Origin: Mycetocola reblochoni REB411 | GTDB lineage: Bacteria; Actinomycetota; Actinomycetes; Actinomycetales; Microbacteriaceae | Assembly: GCF_900163835.1 (NCBI RefSeq) | Contig: NZ_FUKR01000037.1 | Location: 1-43,227, forward strand | DNA length: 43,227 nt | Direction of reading: 5' to 3' | Shown: positions 13,474-21,368 of the stretch, piece after piece | Numbering within the stretch: the first letter of the stretch is position 1 | How the letters are laid out: each line of letters starts with the position of its first letter | Notes under the pieces: model-generated | The model's database searches: none | What the model saw: the letters and a program-made list of their open reading frames with translations, nothing else | What the model was told of the DNA's origin: nothing | Program-made: the position numbers and the translations under genes

Positions 13474-13878
13474 ATGAGTAGCGTCGCCGAGAAGCTCGCG
13501 AAGAAGTCCTCCAAGAAGTCCTCGACCAAGCAGGTCAGGCTCAAGCTGGTCTACGTCGACTTTTGGTCGGCGGTGAAGATGTCGTTCTTGGCTGCGGTCG
13601 CGATCGCCATCGTGACGGTCGTGTTCTTCTTCCTGGTGTTCACCGTTCTCGAGGCGGTCGGCGTGTTCGACAGCGTCAACAGTCTGTACAGCGAGGTCGC
13701 GGGGTCGAACCAGGACCTGGCCGGCATCTTCAACATCGGTCGGGTGATGGGTTTCGCCGTCGTCGTGGCAATCCTGAACCTCATCGTCGTGACGGTACTC
13801 GGTGCGATCTCGGCTGGACTGTACAACCTCGCCGTGAAGATCAGTGGTGGCCTGCTGGTCGGCTTCACCAACCAGTAG
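13474..13878 (+). CDS. DUF3566 membrane protein
   Basis: A 134-residue protein of the DUF3566 family that follows gyrA in most Actinobacteria. The ATG immediately follows the gyrA TAA, so the two are co-transcribed and probably coupled. The N-terminal 22 residues are strongly basic (repeated Lys and Ser). Two long hydrophobic helices span about 37-61 and 93-117, separated by a loop containing 'NSLYSEVAGSNQDL'. The family has no established biochemical function; its conserved position next to gyrase may reflect operon history rather than a shared role. Confidence 0.88.
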   Translation: MSSVAEKLAKKSSKKSSTKQVRLKLVYVDFWSAVKMSFLAAVAIAIVTVVFFFLVFTVLEAVGVFDSVNSLYSEVAGSNQDLAGIFNIGRVMGFAVVVAILNLIVVTVLGAISAGLYNLAVKISGGLLVGFTNQ

Positions 13879-13910
13879 CGGTTGGCCGCCGACAGGCGGA
13901 GGGTGTCGAT

Positions 13911-13939
13911 TTGGGACGCCGGAGCATTTCCGGTAATGT
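13911..13939 (+). promoter_or_regulatory. promoter for the tRNA-Ile/tRNA-Ala pair
   Basis: TTGGGA at 13911-13916 and TAATGT at 13934-13939 are separated by 17 bases, a good sigma-A type match. The predicted start point, near 13946, is about nine bases before the tRNA-Ile 5' end. Confidence 0.6.
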
Positions 13940-13954
13940 CATTCGTGCCCTAAC

Positions 13955-14028
13955 GGGGCTATAGCTCAGGCGGTTAGAGCGCTTCGCTGATAACGAAGAG
14001 GTCCCAGGTTCAAGTCCTGGTAGCCCCA
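13955..14028 (+). tRNA. tRNA-Ile (GAT)
   Basis: The 74-base cloverleaf has a 7-bp acceptor stem (GGGGCTA with TAGCCCC), discriminator A, D-loop AGCTCAGGCGGTTAGAGC, and anticodon loop CTGATAA with GAT. The T-arm is CCAGGTTCAAGTCCTGG. CCA is not encoded. It follows gyrA-DUF3566 and precedes tRNA-Ala by 16 bases, the standard actinobacterial arrangement. Confidence 0.97.
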
Positions 14029-14044
14029 CTCGAGTACTTCTCGA

Positions 14045-14117
14045 GGGGACGTAGCTCAATTGGCAGAGCACCTGCTTTGCAAGCAGGGGGTTAGGGGTTC
14101 GATTCCCCTCGTCTCCA
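14045..14117 (+). tRNA. tRNA-Ala (TGC)
   Basis: The 73-base cloverleaf has acceptor stem GGGGACG with CGTCTCC (one G-T pair), discriminator A, anticodon loop TTTGCAA with TGC, and T-arm GGGGTTCGATTCCCC. CCA is not encoded. It is co-transcribed with the upstream tRNA-Ile. Confidence 0.97.
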
Positions 14118-14123
14118 CATCGG

Positions 14124-14153
14124 CCGGCTCCTTTGGGGGCCGGTTCTGTGTTT
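14124..14153 (+). terminator. terminator after tRNA-Ala
   Basis: An 8-bp stem with one G-T pair (CCGGCTCC 14124-14131, GGGGCCGG 14136-14143) and a TTTG loop is followed by TTCTGTGTTT. It lies seven bases past the tRNA and fits an intrinsic terminator. Confidence 0.7.
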
Positions 14154-15057
14154 AACGAGTGCGTCCGTGCTTCACGAGTGGTTGTGACCACCGATTCAGT
14201 GTTGTACGGCTGTTCTCGCTTCTGACGGTCCCCCGGGAGTCTGAACGGCTCTGTGCCGGAGGAGAGGCTCCGAGGGGTCGCTGCGCAGCGTCGCGTGGGC
14301 GGCTTGTCGCCACGACCGGAATGCGCGCCCCGGGTCACGAGTGCGATCGCGCGTGTGACTTCCCGGCCTGGGACCCGCTGACCGACAAGGCGCACCGTTA
14401 GGGTCCAGTGGTCAGTCGTGCTCCGTCGCCGCCCGGGACGGCGTCCGGGGCGGCTGTGGCAGTCCCCGACGTCTGCCGCCATGGGGCTGGACGACCGCTT
14501 GGCTGCGCACCGTCGTCGTCGGGCGGTGTCGTCTGCCGGCCGTGGTGTCTTCCCCTGTTCTGTCCGCTGCCTGCCCTGTCCGTCGGTTGTCGCGTCGATG
14601 AAGCTGACGGTTTATCGCCTCCATGAGGCTGACGGCAGAGGATCGACTCATTCCCACCGCGCTTCGCCTTTCGTGTCGCTCGTGCGCGGGCGTTCGACGT
14701 TCGCTCGGCGTGGGCCGGCGTCGATACGGAACGGCCACGGCCCCAATGGCTCCGTGGCCCGCCGTGTTTATGCGCTCGACGAGCGTGTGCCGCTCTTTTC
14801 CCGTCGGACCTCATAGACCCGGAACAGAAACGCAGATATATGGCTATATTCGAATATAAGTACACGCCGGGTCAGGGATGGCGAAACCGTACCCGTGGAC
14901 CCTGCACAGGCGCTCCTGCCTCCTCGTTGACCACTCCCGAACGGGGGATGGGGCGTTTCTCGGGGACGCGGTTACAGTAGAGATTCTGTGAGCATGACTC
15001 ACAATTTATCAGCTCCCCCCATTTGAGCTCGCACCCGAACTGACCCCTCGCTGCATC
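14154..15057. other. long gene-poor stretch
   Basis: About 900 bases carry no credible gene. The open frames here are Arg/Ser/Pro-rich with no recognisable domain. One leftward frame (13865-14482) crosses both tRNAs in antisense and gives the familiar spurious tRNA-antisense protein. Around 14836-14864 there is a sharp AT-rich island containing the perfect 14-base palindrome TATATTCGAATATA (14845-14858). The stretch ends with the promoter region of the large secreted protein. Confidence 0.6.
14987..15003. promoter_or_regulatory. inverted repeat upstream of the secreted protein gene
   Basis: TGTGAG-CATGA-CTCACA is a perfect 6-5-6 inverted repeat 54 bases before the gene at 15058. Written as TGTGA-N7-TCACA it is one base longer than the CRP/GlxR consensus (N6). 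It may be an operator; the regulator is unknown. Confidence 0.35.
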
Positions 15058-18000
15058 ATGCGGCGACGACGAGTGGAACCCATGCGAATCACACGTGACG
15101 AGAGCGAACGCAGTATCGACGGGCTGGACGGCCAGCCCATTGGGCTGAACGGTCGGTGCTCCGCGGGGACGGCTGTCCGCGCGACGCGGAGAGCCGTCAC
15201 CATCGCTGTCGCCGGCATCCTCGGGATCGCCGTCAGCTTCTCGGGAGCGGCGCCGGCCTCGGCCGACCCGGAAGCGGCGAACGCTCGTGCGGCAGGAGTG
15301 GCGACGTCAACGTCGAGCGACCGAGCTGATGGCTCCACTAGCACGGGCGCCGTGACAGCCGATGCGCTCCCTGCCCCGCAGATCGACGGTGTCGTCTGGG
15401 ACCAGGTCGTCATCGGGGACACCGTCTACGCCGGCGGCAGCTTCACGACCGCCAGGCCGGCCGGTGCCCGCGCAGGCACGGACGAGACACGTCGGACGAA
15501 TCTGCTGGCGTACTCGCTGAGCAGCGGGAAGCTGATCGAGAGCTTCGCTCCCGAATTGAACGGCCAGGTCAAGACGCTCGCGGCCTCACCCGACGGGACG
15601 ACCCTCTACCTCGGTGGACAGTTCACCTCCGTCGACGGATCCAACCGCTACCGGATCGCCGCCATCGACGTGGCGACGTCACGGCTCACCTCCTGGCGGC
15701 CGACCGCGGATGCGACGGTGAACTCGATCGTCGCGACGGCGGACACCGTCTACGTGGGCGGGGTGTTCAGCAAGTTCCAGCTGCAGCCCCGGACCCGTGC
15801 TGCTGCGGTGGACGCACGTACCGGCGTCATCCGCGACTGGGCGCCGGTCGTGGCCGGTGGCACAGTGTCGACGATGGTGCTCTCGCCCGACGGCGACAAG
15901 CTCGTGATCGGCGGCAACTTCACCTCGGTGAACTCCGGTGTCAGTGCGACAGGGAGGTCGATCGGCGCGACCAGGGGGATGGCCGCGGTCGATTCCGACG
16001 TGGGCTCGAGCCTGGAGTGGAAGGCGAGCTCGGTGGTCAAGAACGGCGGCTCACGCGCATCGATCACCTCGCTCGGAGCAGACGAGAACTCCGTCTACGG
16101 ATCGGGCTATGAGAACTCGGCGTCGCGTGACGGCAACCTTGAGGGAACCTTCCGCGCCAGCTGGTCGGACGGGAGCCTGCTCTGGCTCAGCGACTGCCAC
16201 GGAGACAGCTACTCGATCGCGCCGGCAGGAGACACCGTCTACGTGGCGAGCCACGCGCACTACTGCGGCAACCTCTCCGGTGGGGGAATGAGCGACTACC
16301 AGCAGCCCGACAAGTACTACCGTGCGACGGCGATGACAACGGAGCCGACCGGCGTGCTCGCCAGGAACAGTGTTGGCACCGGGACCTACGCCAACTTCCA
16401 GGGACAGCCGTCGCCGTCGCTCCGCGAGTGGTTGCCGAAGATGAACACGGGCACGTTCACCGGTATGAATCAGGGGCCGTGGGACGTCACAGTGGCCGGC
16501 GACTACGTTCTCTACGCGGGTGAGTTCCGTCAGGTCAACGGGAAGGGGCAGCAAGGGCTCGTCCGCTTCAGCACCGATCCGGCATCGGGCAAGAGGGTCG
16601 GACCCGAGCTGTCGGGTACGGACATGGCCCCGAGCGTGACCGAGGTCGCCGGATCGGTCGTTTCGCTTTCCTGGCGGGCGAACTGGGACAGGGACGACGA
16701 GAGCCTGCGATACCAGGTGATCCGCGACGGCGACGTCGATAACCCTGTGGCCGAGGTCTCGGGTCGATCACACCTCTGGAACCGCCCGATGCTCACCGCC
16801 GTCGACCCGTCGGCCTCGCCCCGCACGACTTACGAATACCAGATCCGCACCGTCGACGGCGCGGGGAACGCCACCATGAGCGACAGCAGGAGTTTCACGA
16901 CGACCACGGCGGGCGAGACGACGCTGACAAGCTACGACGCGGCAGTGCTCAACGCCCAGCCGAAGGACTACTGGTCGCTGAGCGAAGCGCGCGGGACCAC
17001 CGCGGCGAACTGGGCACGGGGCACGAACCCAATCGCGCTGGGCGATCGAGTTGTGCGGCACGTCGCGGGGTCCGAGGTCAGTGGTGAGGGGCGGGCGACG
17101 CGCTTTGGGGCGGGAACGACCTCCACGGGGACCGGCACAGCAACGCTCAAGGAATCAGCGAGCCAGATCGCGATGACGGAACTCTGGGTTCGCACGGAGT
17201 CTGATGAGGGCGGGGTACTCGCGGCGTCGGTGTCGACGACGGGCTCGTTCTGGAACAAGCGGGAGGCGTTCGACCGCCTCGTCTCACTCGGGACTGACGG
17301 GCGGGTCCGCTTCGGCGGGTCGAAAGTCACGTCCGCCGGTTCAGATCTCGCGTCGTCGGTCGCTGTCAACGACGGTGAGTGGCATCACGTCGTCGCCGGA
17401 AGCAGAGACGGAACGGCCGTCCTCTTCGTCGACGGCGAGCTGGCCGACTCCGCACCAGCCGGCGCAGGCAGCGGAACCAGCGGCTCCATGCGTATCGGCG
17501 GGGAAACGGTCAGCGGAATCGCTTCCGTCGTCGAGGCTGACATCGACAACGTCGCGAACTACGCGACAGCGATATCCGACCGGATCATCGGAGAGCACTA
17601 TCGGCTCGGAGCGGTGAAGCCCAATGTGCCCCCGAAAGCGGGGATGACGCTCTCCGCCGACGGTCTGACGCTCAACGCCGACGCGGGGGAGTCGTCCGAC
17701 GGCGACGGAGAAATCGTCTCGTACACCTGGGATCTCGGGGATGGAGCATCGGCAATCGGAAGCTACATCACGCACGAGTACACCCGAGCCGGGAGCTACG
17801 ACGTCACCCTCACGGTCACGGACGATGCGGGAGCGACGGCCGAAACGAGCGAACGCGTCACCGTCGCCGCTGATCACGTCCTCGCCGTCGACGAGTTCGA
17901 CCGAGACACGGCGTCCGGGTGGGGGATCGCCGACGTCGGAGGGGCGTGGGCGACCCGCGGTGCGAGGGCCGATTACGCCGTCGACCTCGAGGGCGGAGCG

Positions 18001-18822
18001 CAGGTTCGGCTCGCGCCCGGCGCATCGCGGTCAGCGGTGCTGGGTGACGTGGTCTCCGGTGACGCGTCGCTCAGTACTTCCGTCACCTTGAGTGACGCGC
18101 CGAGCGGGGCGGGCGTGTACCCGACTCTGATCCTCAGGGAGTCGTCATCGGGTTCGTACACGGTCAGGGCATGGGTCAGGCCGAACGACGATGTCCAGTT
18201 GCAGGTGCTCCGGGGGTCCACGGTCGTCGCGCGCGCGAGTGTCGCGGGACTTCGTCCCGGGGCGGGGCAGGCCATGAACCTTCGGGCCACCATCGGAGGG
18301 ACCGGGAACACGACGATCGCGGCCCGTGCCTGGATCGGCGATGACGAGCCGGAGGAGGGGCCCCTCGCGTTCACCGATTCCGCGGCGGCCGCCGGATCTG
18401 AGGGGCTCATCGGTCTCGGCGGCTATCAGTCGGGTTCGGCCACCGGCGAGCAGACGATTCGATTCGCCAGGGTGCAGGTCGACAGGCCTGAGCCCGTAGA
18501 GGTCTGCGATGCCACGGCAGGAGCCCGAGACGCGGCTGCGAAGACGGCTCGCGAGTTCACGGAGTCCGAACTCGGTTCGGATGCGAGTTCCCGGGTTGAA
18601 CCGCAGGGCGAAGACCGTGCAGAGGCCGAAACGAACGAGAGCACCGACGTCGTCCGTGACGCGGGGGGTGCGAGCTCATCCGGGGAGCAGCCGTCCACGA
18701 GCGTCGACGGAGCGCCGGACGACACCGGGACGGGGACCCGTGACGCCGGGGCCGTGAGGCAAGAAACGCCGTCACCGGTGGAGAACGTGCCGTCCTCGTC
18801 CGATGGCGGTCCGCGGAACTAG
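15058..18822 (+). CDS. large secreted beta-propeller/LamG/PKD protein
   Basis: A 1254-residue exported protein; ATG 15082 is an alternative start. A long basic N-region precedes a signal peptide at about 46-69 with likely cleavage after 'APASA'. Residues about 105-530 contain repeated strands of the type 'VYAGGSF', 'LYLGGQF', 'VYVGGVF', 'LVIGGNF', as in delta-60/DUF5122-like beta-propellers. A fibronectin III-like segment (about 530-620) and a LamG/concanavalin-like domain (about 640-850) follow. A PKD domain with 'YTWDLGDG' and 'SYDVTLTVTD' spans about 857-940. Another jelly-roll-like region extends to about 1145, and the tail is acidic and disordered. No LPXTG or other anchor is seen. A role in surface or polysaccharide binding is an inference. 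The gene is alone between terminators, at a point where relatives usually have conserved genes. Confidence 0.85.
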   Translation: MRRRRVEPMRITRDESERSIDGLDGQPIGLNGRCSAGTAVRATRRAVTIAVAGILGIAVSFSGAAPASADPEAANARAAGVATSTSSDRADGSTSTGAVTADALPAPQIDGVVWDQVVIGDTVYAGGSFTTARPAGARAGTDETRRTNLLAYSLSSGKLIESFAPELNGQVKTLAASPDGTTLYLGGQFTSVDGSNRYRIAAIDVATSRLTSWRPTADATVNSIVATADTVYVGGVFSKFQLQPRTRAAAVDARTGVIRDWAPVVAGGTVSTMVLSPDGDKLVIGGNFTSVNSGVSATGRSIGATRGMAAVDSDVGSSLEWKASSVVKNGGSRASITSLGADENSVYGSGYENSASRDGNLEGTFRASWSDGSLLWLSDCHGDSYSIAPAGDTVYVASHAHYCGNLSGGGMSDYQQPDKYYRATAMTTEPTGVLARNSVGTGTYANFQGQPSPSLREWLPKMNTGTFTGMNQGPWDVTVAGDYVLYAGEFRQVNGKGQQGLVRFSTDPASGKRVGPELSGTDMAPSVTEVAGSVVSLSWRANWDRDDESLRYQVIRDGDVDNPVAEVSGRSHLWNRPMLTAVDPSASPRTTYEYQIRTVDGAGNATMSDSRSFTTTTAGETTLTSYDAAVLNAQPKDYWSLSEARGTTAANWARGTNPIALGDRVVRHVAGSEVSGEGRATRFGAGTTSTGTGTATLKESASQIAMTELWVRTESDEGGVLAASVSTTGSFWNKREAFDRLVSLGTDGRVRFGGSKVTSAGSDLASSVAVNDGEWHHVVAGSRDGTAVLFVDGELADSAPAGAGSGTSGSMRIGGETVSGIASVVEADIDNVANYATAISDRIIGEHYRLGAVKPNVPPKAGMTLSADGLTLNADAGESSDGDGEIVSYTWDLGDGASAIGSYITHEYTRAGSYDVTLTVTDDAGATAETSERVTVAADHVLAVDEFDRDTASGWGIADVGGAWATRGARADYAVDLEGGAQVRLAPGASRSAVLGDVVSGDASLSTSVTLSDAPSGAGVYPTLILRESSSGSYTVRAWVRPNDDVQLQVLRGSTVVARASVAGLRPGAGQAMNLRATIGGTGNTTIAARAWIGDDEPEEGPLAFTDSAAAAGSEGLIGLGGYQSGSATGEQTIRFARVQVDRPEPVEVCDATAGARDAAAKTAREFTESELGSDASSRVEPQGEDRAEAETNESTDVVRDAGGASSSGEQPSTSVDGAPDDTGTGTRDAGAVRQETPSPVENVPSSSDGGPRN

Positions 18823-18857
18823 CGCTCACGCCGCGCAGCGGAACTCGTCTGAACGAC

Positions 18858-18903
18858 GAGAGGGCCCCCGCTGAGATCGACAGATCTCTGCAGGGGCCCT
18901 CTC
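18858..18903. terminator. bidirectional terminator between convergent genes
   Basis: An 11-bp perfect stem (GAGAGGGCCCC 18858-18868, GGGGCCCTCTC 18893-18903) encloses an inner GAGATC...GATCTC pairing. It sits between the secreted protein stop (18822) and the convergent gene ending at 18922, and can serve both. Confidence 0.8.
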
Positions 18904-18921
18904 GCGCAGCTGAGTGACGAA

Positions 18922-19407
18922 TCAGGTGTTGGGGAACAGCGAATCGTCGTCGGCGACCCAGAGCTCGTCGTCCGCGCGGAACGTCTGCCACACCGCGTAC
19001 GCGATGCCGGCGGCCGCGAGCACACCGGCGCCAATCGCGATAACAGATCCCGCGGAGGGACCGGTCTTCTTCTTGACCGGGGCGGCCTTGCTGACGCGAC
19101 GCACGGCCTCCTTGACCCTGCGGTCGTTGGCGACCTGCTTGACGTACGGGGAGACGCCTCGCTCGAGCCGGTGACGAGCGGCGTTCACCGCGCGAGCACC
19201 CGAGTCGACCTTCGGCTGGATGCGGTGCTCGTACGTGCTCACCACGGCGGGCACGAGGTGCTCGCGTGAGTAGTTGCTGAGCTGAGTGGTCGCATCCTGT
19301 GCGACATCGCCAGCCCGGCTGAGGAGCTCCTGCTGGGAGTTCCAGAGCTTGTTGGCCTGCTTCTTCAGCCGCTTGAGCTCCTTCTTGCGCTTACGTGACA
19401 GGCTCAC
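18922..19407 (-). CDS. single-pass membrane protein, DUF5324-like
   Basis: A 161-residue protein starting at GTG 19407, with GGAGG seven bases upstream. The N-terminus is very basic and helical ('RKRKKELKRLKKQANKLW'). A helical region about 25-110 resembles DUF5324/YtxH-like proteins ('STYEHRIQPKVDSGARAVNA'). One hydrophobic segment lies at about 122-142 ('VIAIGAGVLAAAGIAYAVW'), followed by the short acidic end 'DDELWVADDDSLFPNT'. In Streptomyces a DUF5324 gene is also found near a cyclophilin gene, from memory. It is divergent from ppiA. The family name is tentative and no function is known. Confidence 0.65.
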   Translation of the reverse strand: MSLSRKRKKELKRLKKQANKLWNSQQELLSRAGDVAQDATTQLSNYSREHLVPAVVSTYEHRIQPKVDSGARAVNAARHRLERGVSPYVKQVANDRRVKEAVRRVSKAAPVKKKTGPSAGSVIAIGAGVLAAAGIAYAVWQTFRADDELWVADDDSLFPNT

Positions 19408-19510
19408 CGGGGGACCTCCAAAAGATCTGGTTTGTGTCGAGTCAATCCATCTTGCCACTTGGGCGCTGAGGAACAGCGGGGACATACAGCGTTTGTGCAA
19501 GAATTGACGC

Positions 19511-20050
19511 ATGTCAAAGCACACCGCCGTCGCAACCCTCCACACCAACTACGGCGACATCACGGTCAACCTTTTCGGTGACCACGCCCCCAAGACTGTC
19601 GCCAACTTCATCGGCCTCGCCACCGGAACCACGGACTGGATCGACCCCACCACGGGCAAGCCGGGAGAAGGCAACTTCTACGACGGAGTGATCTTCCACC
19701 GGATCATTCCCGGATTCATGATTCAGGGCGGCGACCGAACCGGAACCGGCACCGGTGGCCCCGGCTACCAGTTCGACGACGAGATCCACCCCGAGCTCGG
19801 CTTCGCTGAGCCGTACGTTCTCGCCATGGCGAACGCCGGCAAGATCGCCGGTCGGGGGACGAACGGTTCGCAGTTCTTCATCACCGTCGGCCCGACCACC
19901 TGGCTGCACGGCAAGCACACCGTCTTCGGCGAGGTCGCCGACGACGCCAGCCGCAAGGTCGTCGACAAGATGGGCGCCGTGCCCACCGACGGGCGCGACC
20001 GTCCGCTCGACGACGTCGTGATCACCGGCATCGACGTCACCCCGGTCTAA
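19511..20050 (+). CDS. ppiA: peptidyl-prolyl cis-trans isomerase (cyclophilin)
   Basis: A 179-residue cyclophilin, probably cytoplasmic because no signal peptide is present. Active-site motifs include '[14 protein letters not shown]' (catalytic Arg), '[20 protein letters not shown]', and '[12 protein letters not shown]'. The domain fills the whole protein. It starts the rightward pair with the rhomboid gene 14 bases downstream, an order shared with many Actinobacteria. It assists protein folding; no specific client can be named. Confidence 0.94.
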   Translation: MSKHTAVATLHTNYGDITVNLFGDHAPKTVANFIGLATGTTDWIDPTTGKPGEGNFYDGVIFHRIIPGFMIQGGDRTGTGTGGPGYQFDDEIHPELGFAEPYVLAMANAGKIAGRGTNGSQFFITVGPTTWLHGKHTVFGEVADDASRKVVDKMGAVPTDGRDRPLDDVVITGIDVTPV

Positions 20051-20064
20051 GACCGGCATCGGTG

Positions 20065-20928
20065 ATGAGTTCGGTCGGCGGTTCAGCGCGAGACAACTTC
20101 TGTTACCGGCACCCTGATCGGCAGAGCTTCGTGCTCTGCCAGCGTTGCGGACGCACGATCTGCGGCGACTGCCAGACCCCCGCTGCGGTCGGCGTGATCT
20201 GTCCGGAGTGCATGCGTGAGCAGAAGCAGAACGCCCCCCGCCGACCGAACGTCCTCACCCGCCTGTCCCGCTCGGACAGGCCGATGGTCACGACCATCAT
20301 CATCGCCGTCACCGCGTTCGTCTGGGTGCTGCAGATCCTCCCCGGAATCGGCGGGGTCGTGACCGACTCCCTGCTGTACGCCGGCGTGTACAGCCATCCC
20401 GGATACTTCGAGCCGTGGCGCATGCTCACGGTGCTTCTCACCCACTCGACCAACGGCTTCTACGGTTTGCTGCACATCGGTCTGAACATGTACATGCTGT
20501 GGGTGCTCGGATCGATGCTGGAGCCGGCGATCGGTCGGGGTCGGTTCCTCGTCCTGTATCTGTTCGCGGGCTTCTCCGGCTCGCTCGGTGTCATGTTCCT
20601 CACCGATCCGCTGACGGCGACCGTCGGGGCGTCGGGGGCGGTCTTCGGCCTTCTCGGTGCGCTCATCGTCATTCAGCGGCGGATCGGCGGGAACACGTCG
20701 GGCTTGATCGTGCTGGTGGCCGTCAACTTCGCCATCGGCTTCCTCGGGTCGGGAAACGTCTCGTGGCAGGCGCACCTCGGCGGTCTGATCGGCGGTGCGG
20801 CCGTCGGCGCCATCTACGCGTCGACCCGCCAGCGTTCCGACGCCACCAAACAGCGACTGCTTCTCGGCGTTCTGGCCGCGGTGCTGGTGCTGCTGAGCCT
20901 CTGGAACCTGCTCTTCGCCACGGCCTGA
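20065..20928 (+). CDS. rhomboid family intramembrane serine protease with N-terminal zinc-finger-like domain
   Basis: From ATG 20065 the protein has 287 residues (an in-frame GTG lies directly before). The N-terminal 45 residues form a B-box-like metal-binding segment with ordered Cys and His: 'CYRHPDR', 'CQRCGRTICGDCQ' and 'CPECMRE'. Six or seven transmembrane helices follow from about 75. The rhomboid catalytic Ser is in 'GASGAVFG' (near 190), the His is in 'QAHLGG' (near 237), and the oxyanion-site 'HIGLNMYMLW' precedes them. All catalytic residues are intact. Substrates are unknown. Confidence 0.92.
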   Translation: MSSVGGSARDNFCYRHPDRQSFVLCQRCGRTICGDCQTPAAVGVICPECMREQKQNAPRRPNVLTRLSRSDRPMVTTIIIAVTAFVWVLQILPGIGGVVTDSLLYAGVYSHPGYFEPWRMLTVLLTHSTNGFYGLLHIGLNMYMLWVLGSMLEPAIGRGRFLVLYLFAGFSGSLGVMFLTDPLTATVGASGAVFGLLGALIVIQRRIGGNTSGLIVLVAVNFAIGFLGSGNVSWQAHLGGLIGGAAVGAIYASTRQRSDATKQRLLLGVLAAVLVLLSLWNLLFATA

Positions 20929-21368
20929 CGCCCGGAGGTCCCTCTCGGTGGTCGACCGCTCTCCACAGCTTGTGGACAGGACTGGGGATAATTACACCGA
21001 TGTAGTTATCGGAGCGAAGCCCGACATCGCGGGGATCGGAAGGGCCACTTTCCACAGCTGTGGATAACTGTGGGGATAGTTACATCGGTGTGATTCCCGC
21101 GGGCACGGTGTAGTGGCGGTTGTGCGATGTGGCGGCCGCACGAGCCGTCCGCGGCGTCCCGAGCGATGGACGTGCTGACTGTGCTGGATGGCTGTGAGAG
21201 ACCGGGTGCCTGGTGAGCGTCGGGATCCTTCGACGGCGACGACCTCACGTTTGGGCGGTCACGGGCGTCTACTCAGTGAGGCGGACGACGCCGGAATGGG
21301 CGGTCACGTCTGCCGGGTGAGGAGGAGACTGATCCGGAGCGTTGACCGCGAATGAGGAGAGGCCCGAG
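20929..21368. promoter_or_regulatory. intergenic region with a duplicated palindromic block
   Basis: About 440 bases with no credible gene on either strand. It contains two imperfect copies of a roughly 48-base block (20961-21010 and 21049-21097), described separately. The remainder up to the sigma factor gene shows no clear structure. GAGGAGAGG at 21354-21362 is the ribosome-binding site that favours GTG 21369 as the sigma factor start. Confidence 0.6.
20961..21097. repeat. imperfect direct duplication with DnaA-box-like and TACAYCGRTGTA motifs
   Basis: Copy 1 (20961-21010) and copy 2 (21049-21097) share, in order: TCCACAGCT-(T)-GTGGA, a GGGGATA, and an imperfect palindrome TTACACCGATGTAG or TTACATCGGTGTGA. 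Copy 2 includes the perfect 14-base palindrome TCCACAGCTGTGGA and a perfect inverted DnaA box TGTGGATAA (21059-21067). Copy 1 includes TGTGGACAG (20971-20979) and TGGGGATAA (20983-20991), each one base from a DnaA box. The end of copy 1 is also a near-palindrome, GATAATTACA-CCGA-TGTAGTTATC. Confidence 0.7.

Noticed and set aside
13865-14482. Leftward 205-codon open frame across tRNA-Ile and tRNA-Ala
   Set aside because: It is the antisense of both tRNAs and yields the well-known spurious tRNA-antisense protein (for example 'GLPGLEPGTSSLSAKRSNRL'); no domain or ribosome-binding site supports it.
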